Position numbers and translations under genes: made by a program. This document shows positions 49,840 to 58,623 of a stretch of DNA of 64,000 nucleotides, in pieces. The DNA comes from Streptomyces huiliensis (GTDB lineage Bacteria; Actinomycetota; Actinomycetes; Streptomycetales; Streptomycetaceae): the NCBI RefSeq assembly GCF_020037025.1, contig NZ_JAIQLH010000051.1, positions 1-64,000 on the forward strand, in the 5' to 3' direction. The notes beneath the pieces are model-generated. The model made no database searches, was not told where the DNA came from, and saw nothing but the letters and a program-made list of their open reading frames with translations. Numbering within the stretch: position 1 is the stretch's first letter; the number at the start of each line of letters is the position of its first letter.

Positions 49840-52800
49840 ATGACGCGCATGCAGCAGCACGAAAGGCAGCAGCACGAATCGGTCGCGCTCATCGGAATCG
49901 GCTGCCGGTTCCCCGGCGGCATCGACTCCCCGGAATCGTTCTGGAATTTCCTGTCCGGCGGCAAGGTGTCCGCCGAGCCCACTCCCGAGGACCGCTGGCG
50001 TCCCTACACGAAGATCAGCCCGGAGTTCTCCGAGGCGCTCCGCCGCGCCGACCGGCCGGGCAACTTCATCGGTGACGTCGACGGTTTCGACGCCGAGTTC
50101 TTCGGGATCACGCCGCGCGAGGCGGAGTTCATGGACCCGCAGCAGCGGCTCGTCCTCGAAGTGGCGTGGGAGGCGCTGGAGCACGCCGGCATGGCACCGC
50201 GCTCGGTGGCGGGCTCCGACGCCGGCGTGTACATCGGCACCTGCTCCGACGACTACGGGCGGCGGCTGCTGGAGGACCTGCCCCGGATCGAGCCGTGGAC
50301 GGGCATCGGCGCCCAGCTCACCGGCATCGCCAACCGGGTCTCGCACGTCCTCGACCTGCACGGCCCCAGCTTCGTCCTGGACTCCGCCTGCTCGGCGTCG
50401 CTGGTGGCGGTGCACCTGGCCTGCCAGTCGCTGCTGACCGGCGAGACGTCCCTCGCCCTGGCCGGCGGCGTCAACATCATCCTCTCGCCCGCGTACACCC
50501 TCACCCTGGAGGCGGCCGGCGCCCTCTCCCCCGACGGCCGCAGCAAGCCGTTCGACGCGGAGGGCGACGGGTACGGGCGTGCCGAGGGCTGTGGCGTCCT
50601 GGTGCTCAAGCGGCTGGCGGACGCCGAGCGGGACGGCGACCGGATCCTCGCCGTCATCAAGGGGACCGCCGTCGCCCAGGACGGCGCGACCAACGGCATC
50701 ATGGCCCCCAACCCCGACGCCCAGCGCGACCTGCTCCGCCTCGCCTGGCAGCGGGCGGGCCTCGACCCGGCCACCGCGGGCTACATCGAGGCGCACGGCA
50801 CGGGCACCCGGCTCGGCGACCCGGTCGAGGCGTCCGGCCTGCACGCCGTGTTCGGCACCGGGCGGCCGGACGGCAAGCCGTGCTGGATCGGCTCGGTGAA
50901 GTCCAACATCGGCCACGCCGAACCCGCTTCGGGCGTCGCCGGGATCATCAAGGCCACGCTGATGCTGCGCGAGGCGGAGCTGGCGGCGACGGTCCTGACC
51001 AGCGAGCCGAGCCCCGACATCCCCTGGGACGACTGGGGGTTGCGGCTCGTCACCGAGCACCAGGCGTGGCCCAAGGGCGACACCCCGCGCCGGGCCGGCG
51101 TCTCCGGGTACGGGTACGGCGGCACCATCGGCCACGTCGTCCTGGAGGAGGCGCCCGTCACGGACGAGTCGGAGGAACCGGTCGCCGAGCCGGCGGGCGG
51201 TGCCGTCCGCGCGTACCCCCTCTCGTACCGCTCCCCCGCCGGGATCACCGCCTACGCGGGCCGGCTCGCCGACTGGCTGGAGCAGCACCCCGGCACTCCG
51301 CTGTCCGCCGTCGGCCACACCCTCGCCACCCGCCGCAGCCACCTGGAGCACCGCGCGACCGTGATCGCCGACGGCCGCGCCGAACTCGTGGCGCGGCTGC
51401 GCGAACTGGCCGCCGACAAGAGCGGAGAGCGGCACGAGAGCGGGGAGCGGCAGCTGGACGGCGTCGTCACCGGTGCCGTACGGCCGGGCGGAACGCAGGG
51501 CGACCCGGGGACGGTGTGGGTGTTCTCCGGCCACGGCTCCCACTGGTCGGGCATGGGCGCCGAACTGCTCGCCTCGCGACCCGAGTTCGCCGCCGTGATC
51601 GACGCGCTGGAGCCGGTGTTCCAGGAGGAGCTGGGCTTCTCGGCCCGGCAGGCCCTGCTGGACGGCGACTTCGACTCCGTCGACCGCGCCCAGTCCATGA
51701 TCTTCGCGGTGCAGGTGGGTCTCGCCGAGGTGTGGCGGGCGCACGGCCACCGGCCGTCCGCCGTCATCGGGCACTCGGTCGGTGAGATCGCCGCGGCCGT
51801 GGCGGCCGGGGCGCTGAGCCTGGAGGACGGCGCCCGGCTCAGCGGCCGGCGGTCCGCGCTGCTGCGCCGGGTGGCCGGCAAGGGCGCGATGGCCATGGTC
51901 GGGCTGCCCTTCGACGAGGTGGCGGCGCGGCTGGAAGGCAACGAGCGGATCTCCGCCGCCATCGCGTCATCGCCGCTGTCCTCGGTGGTCTCCGGCGACG
52001 CCGGGGCCGTGGCGGACCTGGTCCGCGACTGGCAGGCCGAGGGCCTGCCGGTACGGAACGTCAACTCCGACGTCGCCTTCCACAGCCGGCACATGCTGGA
52101 GCTCACGGACGGCCTGCGCGACGCCCTCCGAGAACTGGCCCCGCAGGCCCCGGAGGTGCCGCTGTACACCACGGCCCTCGCCGATCCCCGCTCCGACGCC
52201 CCGCACGACGCCGCGTACTGGGTGGCCAACCTGCGCGAACCGGTCCGGCTCGCGCAGGCGGTGACCGCGGCCGTCGAGGACGGGTACCGCCGCTTCCTGG
52301 AGGTCGCGCCGCACCCCGTCGTCTCCCACTCGATCAACGAGACGCTGGCGCACCTGGACGTCACCGGCGCCCACGTCGGCCACAGCCTCCGCCGCGACAA
52401 GCCCGAACTGCGCACGCTGCTGGCGGGACTGGGCGGGCTGCACGCGCACGGCGCGGAGATCGACTGGTCCCTCCACCACCCGGCCACCCACCCGGCCGAA
52501 CTGCCGCCGGTGGTCTGGCAGCACCGCCGACACTGGCTCGACGCCGTGCTGCCGGCCGCCGCGGTCGTCTCCCACCAGCACGACATCAGTGGCCATACCC
52601 TGCTCGGCGCCCCCGTGGACCTCGCCACCACCAGCGGCACCGCGCTACGGGTGTGGAACACCGTCCTGGACGAGGCCAGTCGGCCCTTCCCCGGCGGCCA
52701 CTCCCTGCACGGCGCCTCGATCGTCCCCGCCTCCTCGATCATCCACACCTTCCTGGAGGCCGCCCCGGGCACCGGCGGCAGCAAGGCGCTGTTCGACCTC

Positions 52801-53751
52801 TCGCTGCGCTTCCCCATCGCCCTCGCCTCGGCACGTGAGGTGCAGGTGGTGCGGGAGGGCCTGGAGCTGCGGCTCAGCACCCGGGCCGTGGGGGCGAAGG
52901 GCGGCCCCGGCAACTGGCTGACGCACACCTCCGGTTCGACCATGGCCGACAGCGCCGCTCCGTTCCCGGACGCCTTCCTGACCGTCCGGGCCCCGGAGGA
53001 CCTGGAGACCGCCGACCCGTCGGTGGTGATCGGCCGGCTCGACGCGATCGGCGTCGAGGGCATCGCCTGGCCGTGGGAGGTGCGCGAGCTCCTCAAGGGC
53101 GAGAACGTCCTGCGGGCCGTGATCCACGCCCCCGCCGTGCCCGGCGACCAGGTCACCTGGGCGCCGCTGCTGGACGCGGCCCTCGGCGTCGTCCCCGTCA
53201 TCTACGGCGGGCCGCCCACCGTCCGGATGCCCGCGCACATACGCGAGGTGCGCGTCGTGGGCGAGGCGCCCGAGACCGGTGTGGTGGACATCCGGCTCGT
53301 GGACCCGGAGACGGACACCGTCGACATCGTCATCAGCGACGAGAGCGGGCGACTGTGCGCCTGGCTGCCGGGGACGCGGTTCGGCGCCCTGCGCGCGGAG
53401 GTGCCGGCCGGGCGCGCGGCGGAGCCCGAGCCCGCCGCCGGGGCGGACGAACCGGCCACCGTCGACTGGGCCTCCCTGCCGGCCGACGTCCTGGCCGCCC
53501 GGATCGACGAGGAGGTCTGCGGGCGCCTGGCCCGCGAGATGAAGATCCCGGCGGCCGAGCTGGACCGCGACCGGCCGCTGACCGACCTGGGCCTGGACTC
53601 CGTGATGTCGATGGTCGTCTGCGGCCAGCTGGAGAAGCTGCTCGGGGTCCGGCTGCCGGTCACGGTGCTGTGGAACCACCCGACGGCGGGGGGCCTCGCG
53701 GCGTACGTGGCCGCGCAGTTGGGCGCGGATGAGGAGGTGGCGGCGGCTTAA
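49840..53751 (+). CDS. Iterative type I polyketide synthase, KS-AT-DH-ACP (orsellinate synthase type)
   Basis: The protein has 1303 residues. KS (about 13-435) has Cys184 in DSACSAS plus EAHGTGT and NIGH histidines. AT (about 530-850) has Ser646 in GHSVGE and AFHS, as in malonyl-specific ATs. The DH/product-template-like double hotdog (about 905-1180) keeps HSLHGASIVP, the HxxxGxxxxP motif (His954). ACP is about 1215-1295, with LGLDS (Ser1254). There is no ketoreductase, which distinguishes it from 6-methylsalicylate synthases and matches orsellinic acid synthases such as AviM and CalO5 in length and order. The predicted product is an orsellinate-like aromatic acid. No tailoring enzymes are adjacent; release may occur on the DH-like domain. 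Confidence 0.92.
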   Translation: MTRMQQHERQQHESVALIGIGCRFPGGIDSPESFWNFLSGGKVSAEPTPEDRWRPYTKISPEFSEALRRADRPGNFIGDVDGFDAEFFGITPREAEFMDPQQRLVLEVAWEALEHAGMAPRSVAGSDAGVYIGTCSDDYGRRLLEDLPRIEPWTGIGAQLTGIANRVSHVLDLHGPSFVLDSACSASLVAVHLACQSLLTGETSLALAGGVNIILSPAYTLTLEAAGALSPDGRSKPFDAEGDGYGRAEGCGVLVLKRLADAERDGDRILAVIKGTAVAQDGATNGIMAPNPDAQRDLLRLAWQRAGLDPATAGYIEAHGTGTRLGDPVEASGLHAVFGTGRPDGKPCWIGSVKSNIGHAEPASGVAGIIKATLMLREAELAATVLTSEPSPDIPWDDWGLRLVTEHQAWPKGDTPRRAGVSGYGYGGTIGHVVLEEAPVTDESEEPVAEPAGGAVRAYPLSYRSPAGITAYAGRLADWLEQHPGTPLSAVGHTLATRRSHLEHRATVIADGRAELVARLRELAADKSGERHESGERQLDGVVTGAVRPGGTQGDPGTVWVFSGHGSHWSGMGAELLASRPEFAAVIDALEPVFQEELGFSARQALLDGDFDSVDRAQSMIFAVQVGLAEVWRAHGHRPSAVIGHSVGEIAAAVAAGALSLEDGARLSGRRSALLRRVAGKGAMAMVGLPFDEVAARLEGNERISAAIASSPLSSVVSGDAGAVADLVRDWQAEGLPVRNVNSDVAFHSRHMLELTDGLRDALRELAPQAPEVPLYTTALADPRSDAPHDAAYWVANLREPVRLAQAVTAAVEDGYRRFLEVAPHPVVSHSINETLAHLDVTGAHVGHSLRRDKPELRTLLAGLGGLHAHGAEIDWSLHHPATHPAELPPVVWQHRRHWLDAVLPAAAVVSHQHDISGHTLLGAPVDLATTSGTALRVWNTVLDEASRPFPGGHSLHGASIVPASSIIHTFLEAAPGTGGSKALFDLSLRFPIALASAREVQVVREGLELRLSTRAVGAKGGPGNWLTHTSGSTMADSAAPFPDAFLTVRAPEDLETADPSVVIGRLDAIGVEGIAWPWEVRELLKGENVLRAVIHAPAVPGDQVTWAPLLDAALGVVPVIYGGPPTVRMPAHIREVRVVGEAPETGVVDIRLVDPETDTVDIVISDESGRLCAWLPGTRFGALRAEVPAGRAAEPEPAAGADEPATVDWASLPADVLAARIDEEVCGRLAREMKIPAAELDRDRPLTDLGLDSVMSMVVCGQLEKLLGVRLPVTVLWNHPTAGGLAAYVAAQLGADEEVAAA

Positions 53752-53830
53752 GCCCTTCGTCTCCCGGCGACCTTCGCCCTCCCGCGAGCCTTCGCCCTCC
53801 CGGCGAGTCTTCGACCTCCCGGTGACACGG

Positions 53831-53867
53831 CCGGCCCGTGTGCGACTCGACGTCGCACGCGGGCCGG
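53831..53867 (+). terminator. 16-bp stem-loop after the PKS
   Basis: CCGGCCCG-T-GTGCGAC pairs with GTCGCAC-G-CGGGCCGG across a 5-nt loop, with one U-G pair. It is preceded by a degenerate 17-18-bp repeat of CTTCGCCCTCCCGGCGA (53756-53825). Confidence 0.75.
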
Positions 53868-53917
53868 TCCGCGTCGCGGGGTCCCTTGACAGGCCGGGCC
53901 CGGTCGGGCACCTTCAT

Positions 53918-53953
53918 TTCCGTTGCGCGGATTTCACATTCCACAATACGGAA
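53918..53953. promoter_or_regulatory. Tandem operators TTCCG-N5-CGGAT and TTCCA-N5-CGGAA before hyi
   Basis: Sites at 53918-53932 and 53939-53953 have centres exactly 21 bp apart. Each is one base from the perfect palindrome upstream of malate synthase. A TTGACA box lies at 53886-53891. Two in-phase sites suggest cooperative binding by an IclR-type tetramer, most simply AllR. Confidence 0.65.
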
Positions 53954-53964
53954 GTAGGTGTCCT

Positions 53965-54747
53965 GTGGTGGCTCCCGACGATCAACGCCTGGCCGCCAAC
54001 CTTTCCCTCCTCCACGCCGACCTCCCCCTCCTGGAGCGCCCAGCCGCGGCGGCCGCCGCCGGGTTCTCCGCCGTCGAGCTGTGGTGGCCGTGGCCGGACG
54101 AACCGTGCCCACCGGCCGCCGAACTCGACGCGCTACACGCCGCGTTGACGTCCGCCGGCACCCGGCTCGTGGGGCTGAACTTCTACGCGGGCCGGCTGCC
54201 CGGGCCCGACCGGGGCGCCCTGTCCCTGCCGGGACGGGAGTCGGAGCGCTTCCGCGCCAACCTCGACGTCGCCGCCGACTTCGCCGGGTCGCTCGGCTGT
54301 ACGGGCCTCAACGCCCTCTACGGCAACCGGCTGCCGGACGTGGATCCGGCTCTCCAGGACGCGCTCGCCCTCGACAACCTCGTCCTCGCGGCACGGGCGG
54401 CGCACCGGGTGGGTGCGGATCTGCTCGTCGAGGCGCTCAACTCGGCCGAGTCGCCGGGCTATCCCCTCGTCACGGCGGAGGCCGCCGTCGCCGTCGTGGA
54501 GCGGGTCAATACGGTGACCGGGTTGGGGAACGCGAAGTTCCTGATGGATCTGTACCACCTGGCGATGGGCGGTGCGGACTTGGACGCCGTCATCGACCGG
54601 TACGGGGCTTCGGCCGGGCACGTGCAGTTCGCGGACTGGCCGGGGCGGGGGGCGCCCGGGACCGGGCGGCTCGATTTCGGGGCGCTGGTCGCGCGGCTCC
54701 GCAAGGCGGGGTACGGCGGGTGGGTCGCGCTGGAGCATCGGCCGTAG
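53965..54747 (+). CDS. hyi: Hydroxypyruvate isomerase
   Basis: This TIM-barrel isomerase interconverts hydroxypyruvate and tartronate semialdehyde. The 260-aa protein shows the family start LAANLSLLHADLPLLERPAA, GFSAVELWWPWP, GLNFYAGRLPGPDRG, LVEALNSAESPGY and FLMDLYHLAMGG, with the metal-site Glu/Asp/His/Glu positions retained. Two successive GTG codons (53965, 53968) are possible starts, with GGAAGTAGG upstream. It leads the glyoxylate operon and is separated from glxR by repeat copy C. Upstream tandem operators match the malate synthase site. Confidence 0.9.
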   Translation: MVAPDDQRLAANLSLLHADLPLLERPAAAAAAGFSAVELWWPWPDEPCPPAAELDALHAALTSAGTRLVGLNFYAGRLPGPDRGALSLPGRESERFRANLDVAADFAGSLGCTGLNALYGNRLPDVDPALQDALALDNLVLAARAAHRVGADLLVEALNSAESPGYPLVTAEAAVAVVERVNTVTGLGNAKFLMDLYHLAMGGADLDAVIDRYGASAGHVQFADWPGRGAPGTGRLDFGALVARLRKAGYGGWVALEHRP

Positions 54748-54942
54748 GGGTGGTGCCCCGGTCCCGCCCCTTCGCCGCTTCCTGGGGCTGCGCCCCAGAC
54801 CCCCTTGTCGCGGCTCCGCCGCTCGTCCGCGCCACTCAGCCCGTCCGGCGTTTGAGGACAACCGCGCGGAGCGCGGTTTCGGGGGTGCGGGGGCGCAGCC
54901 CCCGCAAGAAACGGTGAAAGGGCGGGACCGGGGCACCACCCC
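54747..54942. repeat. Dispersed repeat, copy C, complete with 23-bp terminal inverted repeats
   Basis: The 196-bp element is bounded by perfect inverted repeats beginning GGGGTGGTGCCCCGG. Inside are the core CCCGTCCGGCGTTTGAGG (within 54837-54859) and several hairpins (ctggggctgcgccccag; gggggcgcagcccccg). It sits inside the hyi-glxR operon. Confidence 0.85.
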
Positions 54943-54977
54943 AACCGCCCCACACCCGCTTCCCGAGAGGAACGACC

Positions 54978-55850
54978 ATGCACATCGCCTGGATAGGTCT
55001 AGGAATCATGGGCTCCCCCATGGCCCACAACCTCCTCAAGGCCAACTACCCCCTCACCGCCCACACCCTCGAACAACACAAACTCGACCACCTCGCCGCC
55101 CACGGCGGTATCCCCGCCCCCTCCATAGCGGAAGCCGTCCGCGACGCCGACGTCATCATCACCATGCTCCCGGCGGACACCGAGGTGACGAAGGTCGCGC
55201 TCGGCAGGGACGGCATCCTCGAACACGCCCGCCCAGACGCCCTGTTCATCGACATGTCGACGGTGACACCGAGCACAGCCGTCACCCTGGCCAGGGAAGG
55301 CGCCGAACGCGCCCTCCGCGTCCTGGACGCCCCCGTCTCGGGCGGCGAGGCGGGCGCCGTCGAAGGCACGCTGTCGATCATGGTGGGCGGGGAGCGGGCG
55401 GACTTCGAGGCGGCCCGGCCGCTGTTCGAGGTCCTCGGGTCGACGGCCGCGCTGTGCGGGCCGCACGGCGCCGGCCAGACCGTCAAGGCGGCGAACCAGC
55501 TGATCGTCGCGGCGACCTTACAAGCGTGCGCCGAGGCCGTCGTGTTCCTGGAGCGCTCCGGCGTGGAGCCGGCCACCGCGCTGGACGTGCTGAACGGCGG
55601 GCTCGCCGGCTCGGCCGTGCTCGACCGGAAGAAGCACGCCTTCCTCACCCGCGACTTCACTCCGGGCTTCCGGATCGACCTGCACCACAAGGACATGGGC
55701 ATCGTCACGGCCGCCGCCCGCGAGGCCGGCGTCGCCCTCCCGCTCTGCGGGCTGGTGGCGCAACTGGTCGCGGCGGTCCGGGCGCAGGGCGACGGCGGGC
55801 TCGACCACGCGGCCCTGCTGCGCGGCGTGGAGAGGATGTCGGCCGCATGA
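54978..55850 (+). CDS. glxR: 2-hydroxy-3-oxopropionate (tartronate semialdehyde) reductase
   Basis: This NAD(P)H-dependent enzyme reduces tartronate semialdehyde to D-glycerate, after Gcl. The 290-aa beta-hydroxyacid dehydrogenase fold has GLGIMGSPMAHNLLKA (cofactor), DAPVSGGEAGA (substrate), the catalytic Lys in GQTVKAANQL and KDMGIVTAAARE. ATG 54978 has CGAGAGGAACGACC upstream. Its stop overlaps the gcl start (ATGA), so the two are translationally coupled. The function is confirmed by neighbours rather than by unique residues; related family members reduce other hydroxyacids. Confidence 0.93.
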   Translation: MHIAWIGLGIMGSPMAHNLLKANYPLTAHTLEQHKLDHLAAHGGIPAPSIAEAVRDADVIITMLPADTEVTKVALGRDGILEHARPDALFIDMSTVTPSTAVTLAREGAERALRVLDAPVSGGEAGAVEGTLSIMVGGERADFEAARPLFEVLGSTAALCGPHGAGQTVKAANQLIVAATLQACAEAVVFLERSGVEPATALDVLNGGLAGSAVLDRKKHAFLTRDFTPGFRIDLHHKDMGIVTAAAREAGVALPLCGLVAQLVAAVRAQGDGGLDHAALLRGVERMSAA

Positions 55851-57607
55851 GCGGGATGAGCGGAATCAGCGTGCCCCGGATCCCCGCCATGCGCGCGGTG
55901 GTCCACATCCTCAAGGACGAGGGCGTCGACACCGTCTTCGGCTGCCCCGGCGCCGCCATCCTCCCCCTCTACCAGGCGCTTGAGGCGGACGGCCGCATCG
56001 AGCACCTCATAGTCCGGCACGAGGAGGCCGCGGCGCACATGGCCGACGGCTGGGCCCGGACCAACGGACGGGTGGGTGTGGCCCTGGCGACCTCGGGCCC
56101 GGGCGCCACCAACCTGGTCACCGGCCTCTACACGGCGTACGCGGACTCGGTCCCGATGGTCTGCGTCACCGGCCAGGCGGTCTCCGGCAAGCTGCACCAG
56201 GAGGCGTTCCAGGCGGTGGACATCGTGGGCGTGGCCCGGCCGGTCACCAAGTGGGCCGTGCAGGTCAAGGAGGCGGCACAGCTGCCGTGGGTGTTCCGCG
56301 AGGCGTTCCGCACGGCCCGGGAGGGCCGGCCGGGTCCGGTGCTGGTGGACATCCCGCTGGACGTGGCCAGGCACGAGATCGCGTACGCGCCCGGAACCGA
56401 CGCCCCGCTGCCCGTCCGGCCGTGCCTGCCGCACGGGCCGTCCGTCGAGGCCGCCCTCGACCTGCTGCTCGCCGCGGAACGGCCGCTCGTGCTGGCCGGC
56501 GGCGGGGTCGTCACGGCCGGGGCGGCGGCGGAACTCCGGGCGCTGGTCGAGGAGCTGCGGCTGCCGTTCCAGGTGACGCTGATGGGCAAGGGTGTCATCG
56601 AGGACGACCACGAGCTCAACATGGGCACCACCGGCATCCAGACGTCCCAGCGGTACGCCAACGCCTCGTTTCTGGAGGCCGACTTCGTGCTCGCGGTCGG
56701 CGCCCGCTTCGGCGACCGGCACACCGGCGCCGACCTCTCCGTCTACCGGGGGACGCGGACGTTCGTGCAGGTGGACGTCGAGCCCACCCAGCTGGGCCGG
56801 GTGGTCGCGCCGGAGCTGGGCATCGTCTCCGACGCCCGGGCCTTCCTCGCCGCTCTCCTCGCCGCCGCCAGGGCCCGCGCCGCCAGGAGCGGACCCGTCC
56901 GACCGCGGATCGGCCCCTGGCGGGACCGGTGCGCCGAACTGAAGCGGACCCTCGTCCGCCGCGAGGACTTCGACTCCGTCCCCGTCAAGGCGCCCCGGGT
57001 CTACAAGGAGATCAACGAGGTCTTCGGCGCGGACACGTACTTCGTCACCGCCATCGGCCTGTACCAGATCTGGGGCGGGCAGCATCAGAAGGCCCACCGG
57101 CCCCGCCACTACCAGGTGTGCGGCCAGGCCGGGCCGCTGGGATGGGAGGTGCCGGCCGCGATCGGTGTGAAGAAGGCGCTGGAGGGCATGGGCCGGGGCG
57201 CGACGGAAGTGGTGGGCGTCGTGGGGGACTACGGGTTCCAGTACACGGTCGAGGAACTGGCGGTGGCCGCGCAGTATGCCGTTCCCTTCGTACTCATCAT
57301 GCTCAACAACGAGTACCTGGGCCTCATCCGACAGGCGTCCCTCCCCTACGCCATGAACTACCAGGTCGATATCCATTACGACGAGACGGGCACCGACAAC
57401 GTCAAGATCATGGAGGCGTACGGCTGTTCAGGACGGCGGGTCGTCCGGCCCGGCGACATCCGCCCGGCGATCGAGTGGGCGCGGGAGAAAGCCGTCGCCA
57501 CCTCGCGTCCCGTCCTGGTCGAGATCATGATCGAGCGGGAGGCCAACACCCCGCACGGCACCGACATCGACGCCGTCCGCGAGTACGAGCCACTGCCCGC
57601 CCCCTAA
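55847..57607 (+). CDS. gcl: Glyoxylate carboligase (ThDP-dependent), variant active site
   Basis: It joins two glyoxylates to tartronate semialdehyde with loss of CO2. The 586-aa ThDP enzyme has VFGCPGAAILPLYQALE, LATSGPGATNLVTGLY, FQAVDIVGVARPVTKWA, the C-terminal CGQAGPLGWEVPAAIGV, GDYGFQYTVEELAVAAQ and NNEYLGLIRQA typical of Gcl. Unlike classical Gcl, which has Val in place of the catalytic Glu (RHVEG), this protein has RHEEAAAH with Glu59. The first two domains look closer to acetolactate synthase. Context (hyi, glxR) argues for Gcl activity; acetolactate-type chemistry is the alternative. Confidence 0.85.
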   Translation: MSGMSGISVPRIPAMRAVVHILKDEGVDTVFGCPGAAILPLYQALEADGRIEHLIVRHEEAAAHMADGWARTNGRVGVALATSGPGATNLVTGLYTAYADSVPMVCVTGQAVSGKLHQEAFQAVDIVGVARPVTKWAVQVKEAAQLPWVFREAFRTAREGRPGPVLVDIPLDVARHEIAYAPGTDAPLPVRPCLPHGPSVEAALDLLLAAERPLVLAGGGVVTAGAAAELRALVEELRLPFQVTLMGKGVIEDDHELNMGTTGIQTSQRYANASFLEADFVLAVGARFGDRHTGADLSVYRGTRTFVQVDVEPTQLGRVVAPELGIVSDARAFLAALLAAARARAARSGPVRPRIGPWRDRCAELKRTLVRREDFDSVPVKAPRVYKEINEVFGADTYFVTAIGLYQIWGGQHQKAHRPRHYQVCGQAGPLGWEVPAAIGVKKALEGMGRGATEVVGVVGDYGFQYTVEELAVAAQYAVPFVLIMLNNEYLGLIRQASLPYAMNYQVDIHYDETGTDNVKIMEAYGCSGRRVVRPGDIRPAIEWAREKAVATSRPVLVEIMIEREANTPHGTDIDAVREYEPLPAP

Positions 57608-57792
57608 ACCCCCGGGCGGTGGCGTCCCATCCGTCGGGTCGCGCCGCGGCGCCGCCGTCCGGGTCCCTGCTTCGGCCATTCGCGCCCCTCCTGGCGTCCG
57701 GTTCGTGGACTATGGAGGGCCTGAGCCCTCCTCGGGCCTCAGCCCTCTTCTCGTACTGCTCAGTCCTACGGACCTGTTCGCTGGAGCCGACC

Positions 57793-58623
57793 ATGGCCAA
57801 GAGCGTGCCGGTGCACTGCCCGACGTGCGGCCGGGAGCACCCGTTCACTCCGCCCACCTATCCCTGCGCCTGCGGCGCTCCCCTCACCCTGCCCGTCTCC
57901 CCCGGCGCCGTTCCGCATCCCGTGGCGCACCGCACCTGGCGGAACGGCTGGGTGGCCGTCCGCTGCGCGGGCTGCGGGCGGCGGGGAGAGTGGCCCAGAC
58001 CGGAGTTCGACTGCTCGTGCGGGGCCGTGGTCCAACTGTCCGTGGAGTCCGGGGGGACGGGAGAGCCTGGGGGAACCGGAGAGTCCAGGGGGACCGGAGC
58101 GTCCGGGGGAACCGGAGCGTCCGGGGAACCCGACCGGCCCGCGAGGTCCGCCGCGTCGGCCGCGTCGGCCGCCGGGGACGCCGGCACCCGCACGGCCGGA
58201 GCCCGGCGCACGGCCCGGCCGGCCTTCCGGCCCGTCGCCATCCGCACCGAGCGCGACGCGGTCACCGCCGCCCAGCGCTATCTGCGCTGGCTCGGCTTCT
58301 CCCAGGTCCGGCGGCCGGACGGGCCGTCGGGGCTGCCGGGCCTGTCGGGGCCGGCGCGGACGCAGCTGGTCGACCTGCTGGCGGACGGCCTCGTCGTACG
58401 GGTGGATCCCACGACCCTGCCCACGACCGCCCGGGACGTCGAGTGCCTCTGGCTGTACGCCCTGACCGGGGACGCGACCGGGCTCTGCTTCTCGCTCGCC
58501 GGCTACACGACCGAGGCCCGCTCGCGGGCGGACGACTGCCGCCTCCCGCTGTTCGTCATGGACCTCACGGGCGCGCCGCGCGCGCTCAACGACTGCGCGG
58601 AGGAGCTGGTCCGCCGGCGGTGA
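57793..58623 (+). CDS. Zinc-ribbon protein with C-terminal nuclease-like or scaffold domain
   Basis: The 276-aa protein's residues 1-80 contain two successive rubredoxin-like pairs (HCPTCGREHPF and PCACG; RCAGCGRRGEW and CSCG), enough for two zinc sites. A Gly/Thr/Glu-Ser repeat linker (GGTGEPGGTGESRGTG) follows. The C-terminal domain (about 160-276) has ERDAVTAAQRYLRWLGF, LVDLLADGLVVRVDP, VECLWLYALTG and FSLAGYTTEARSRAD. It is reminiscent of small endonuclease-like folds but lacks a clear PD-ExK motif. ATG 57793 is far downstream of gcl. It is soluble; the function is unknown. Confidence 0.7.
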   Translation: MAKSVPVHCPTCGREHPFTPPTYPCACGAPLTLPVSPGAVPHPVAHRTWRNGWVAVRCAGCGRRGEWPRPEFDCSCGAVVQLSVESGGTGEPGGTGESRGTGASGGTGASGEPDRPARSAASAASAAGDAGTRTAGARRTARPAFRPVAIRTERDAVTAAQRYLRWLGFSQVRRPDGPSGLPGLSGPARTQLVDLLADGLVVRVDPTTLPTTARDVECLWLYALTGDATGLCFSLAGYTTEARSRADDCRLPLFVMDLTGAPRALNDCAEELVRRR

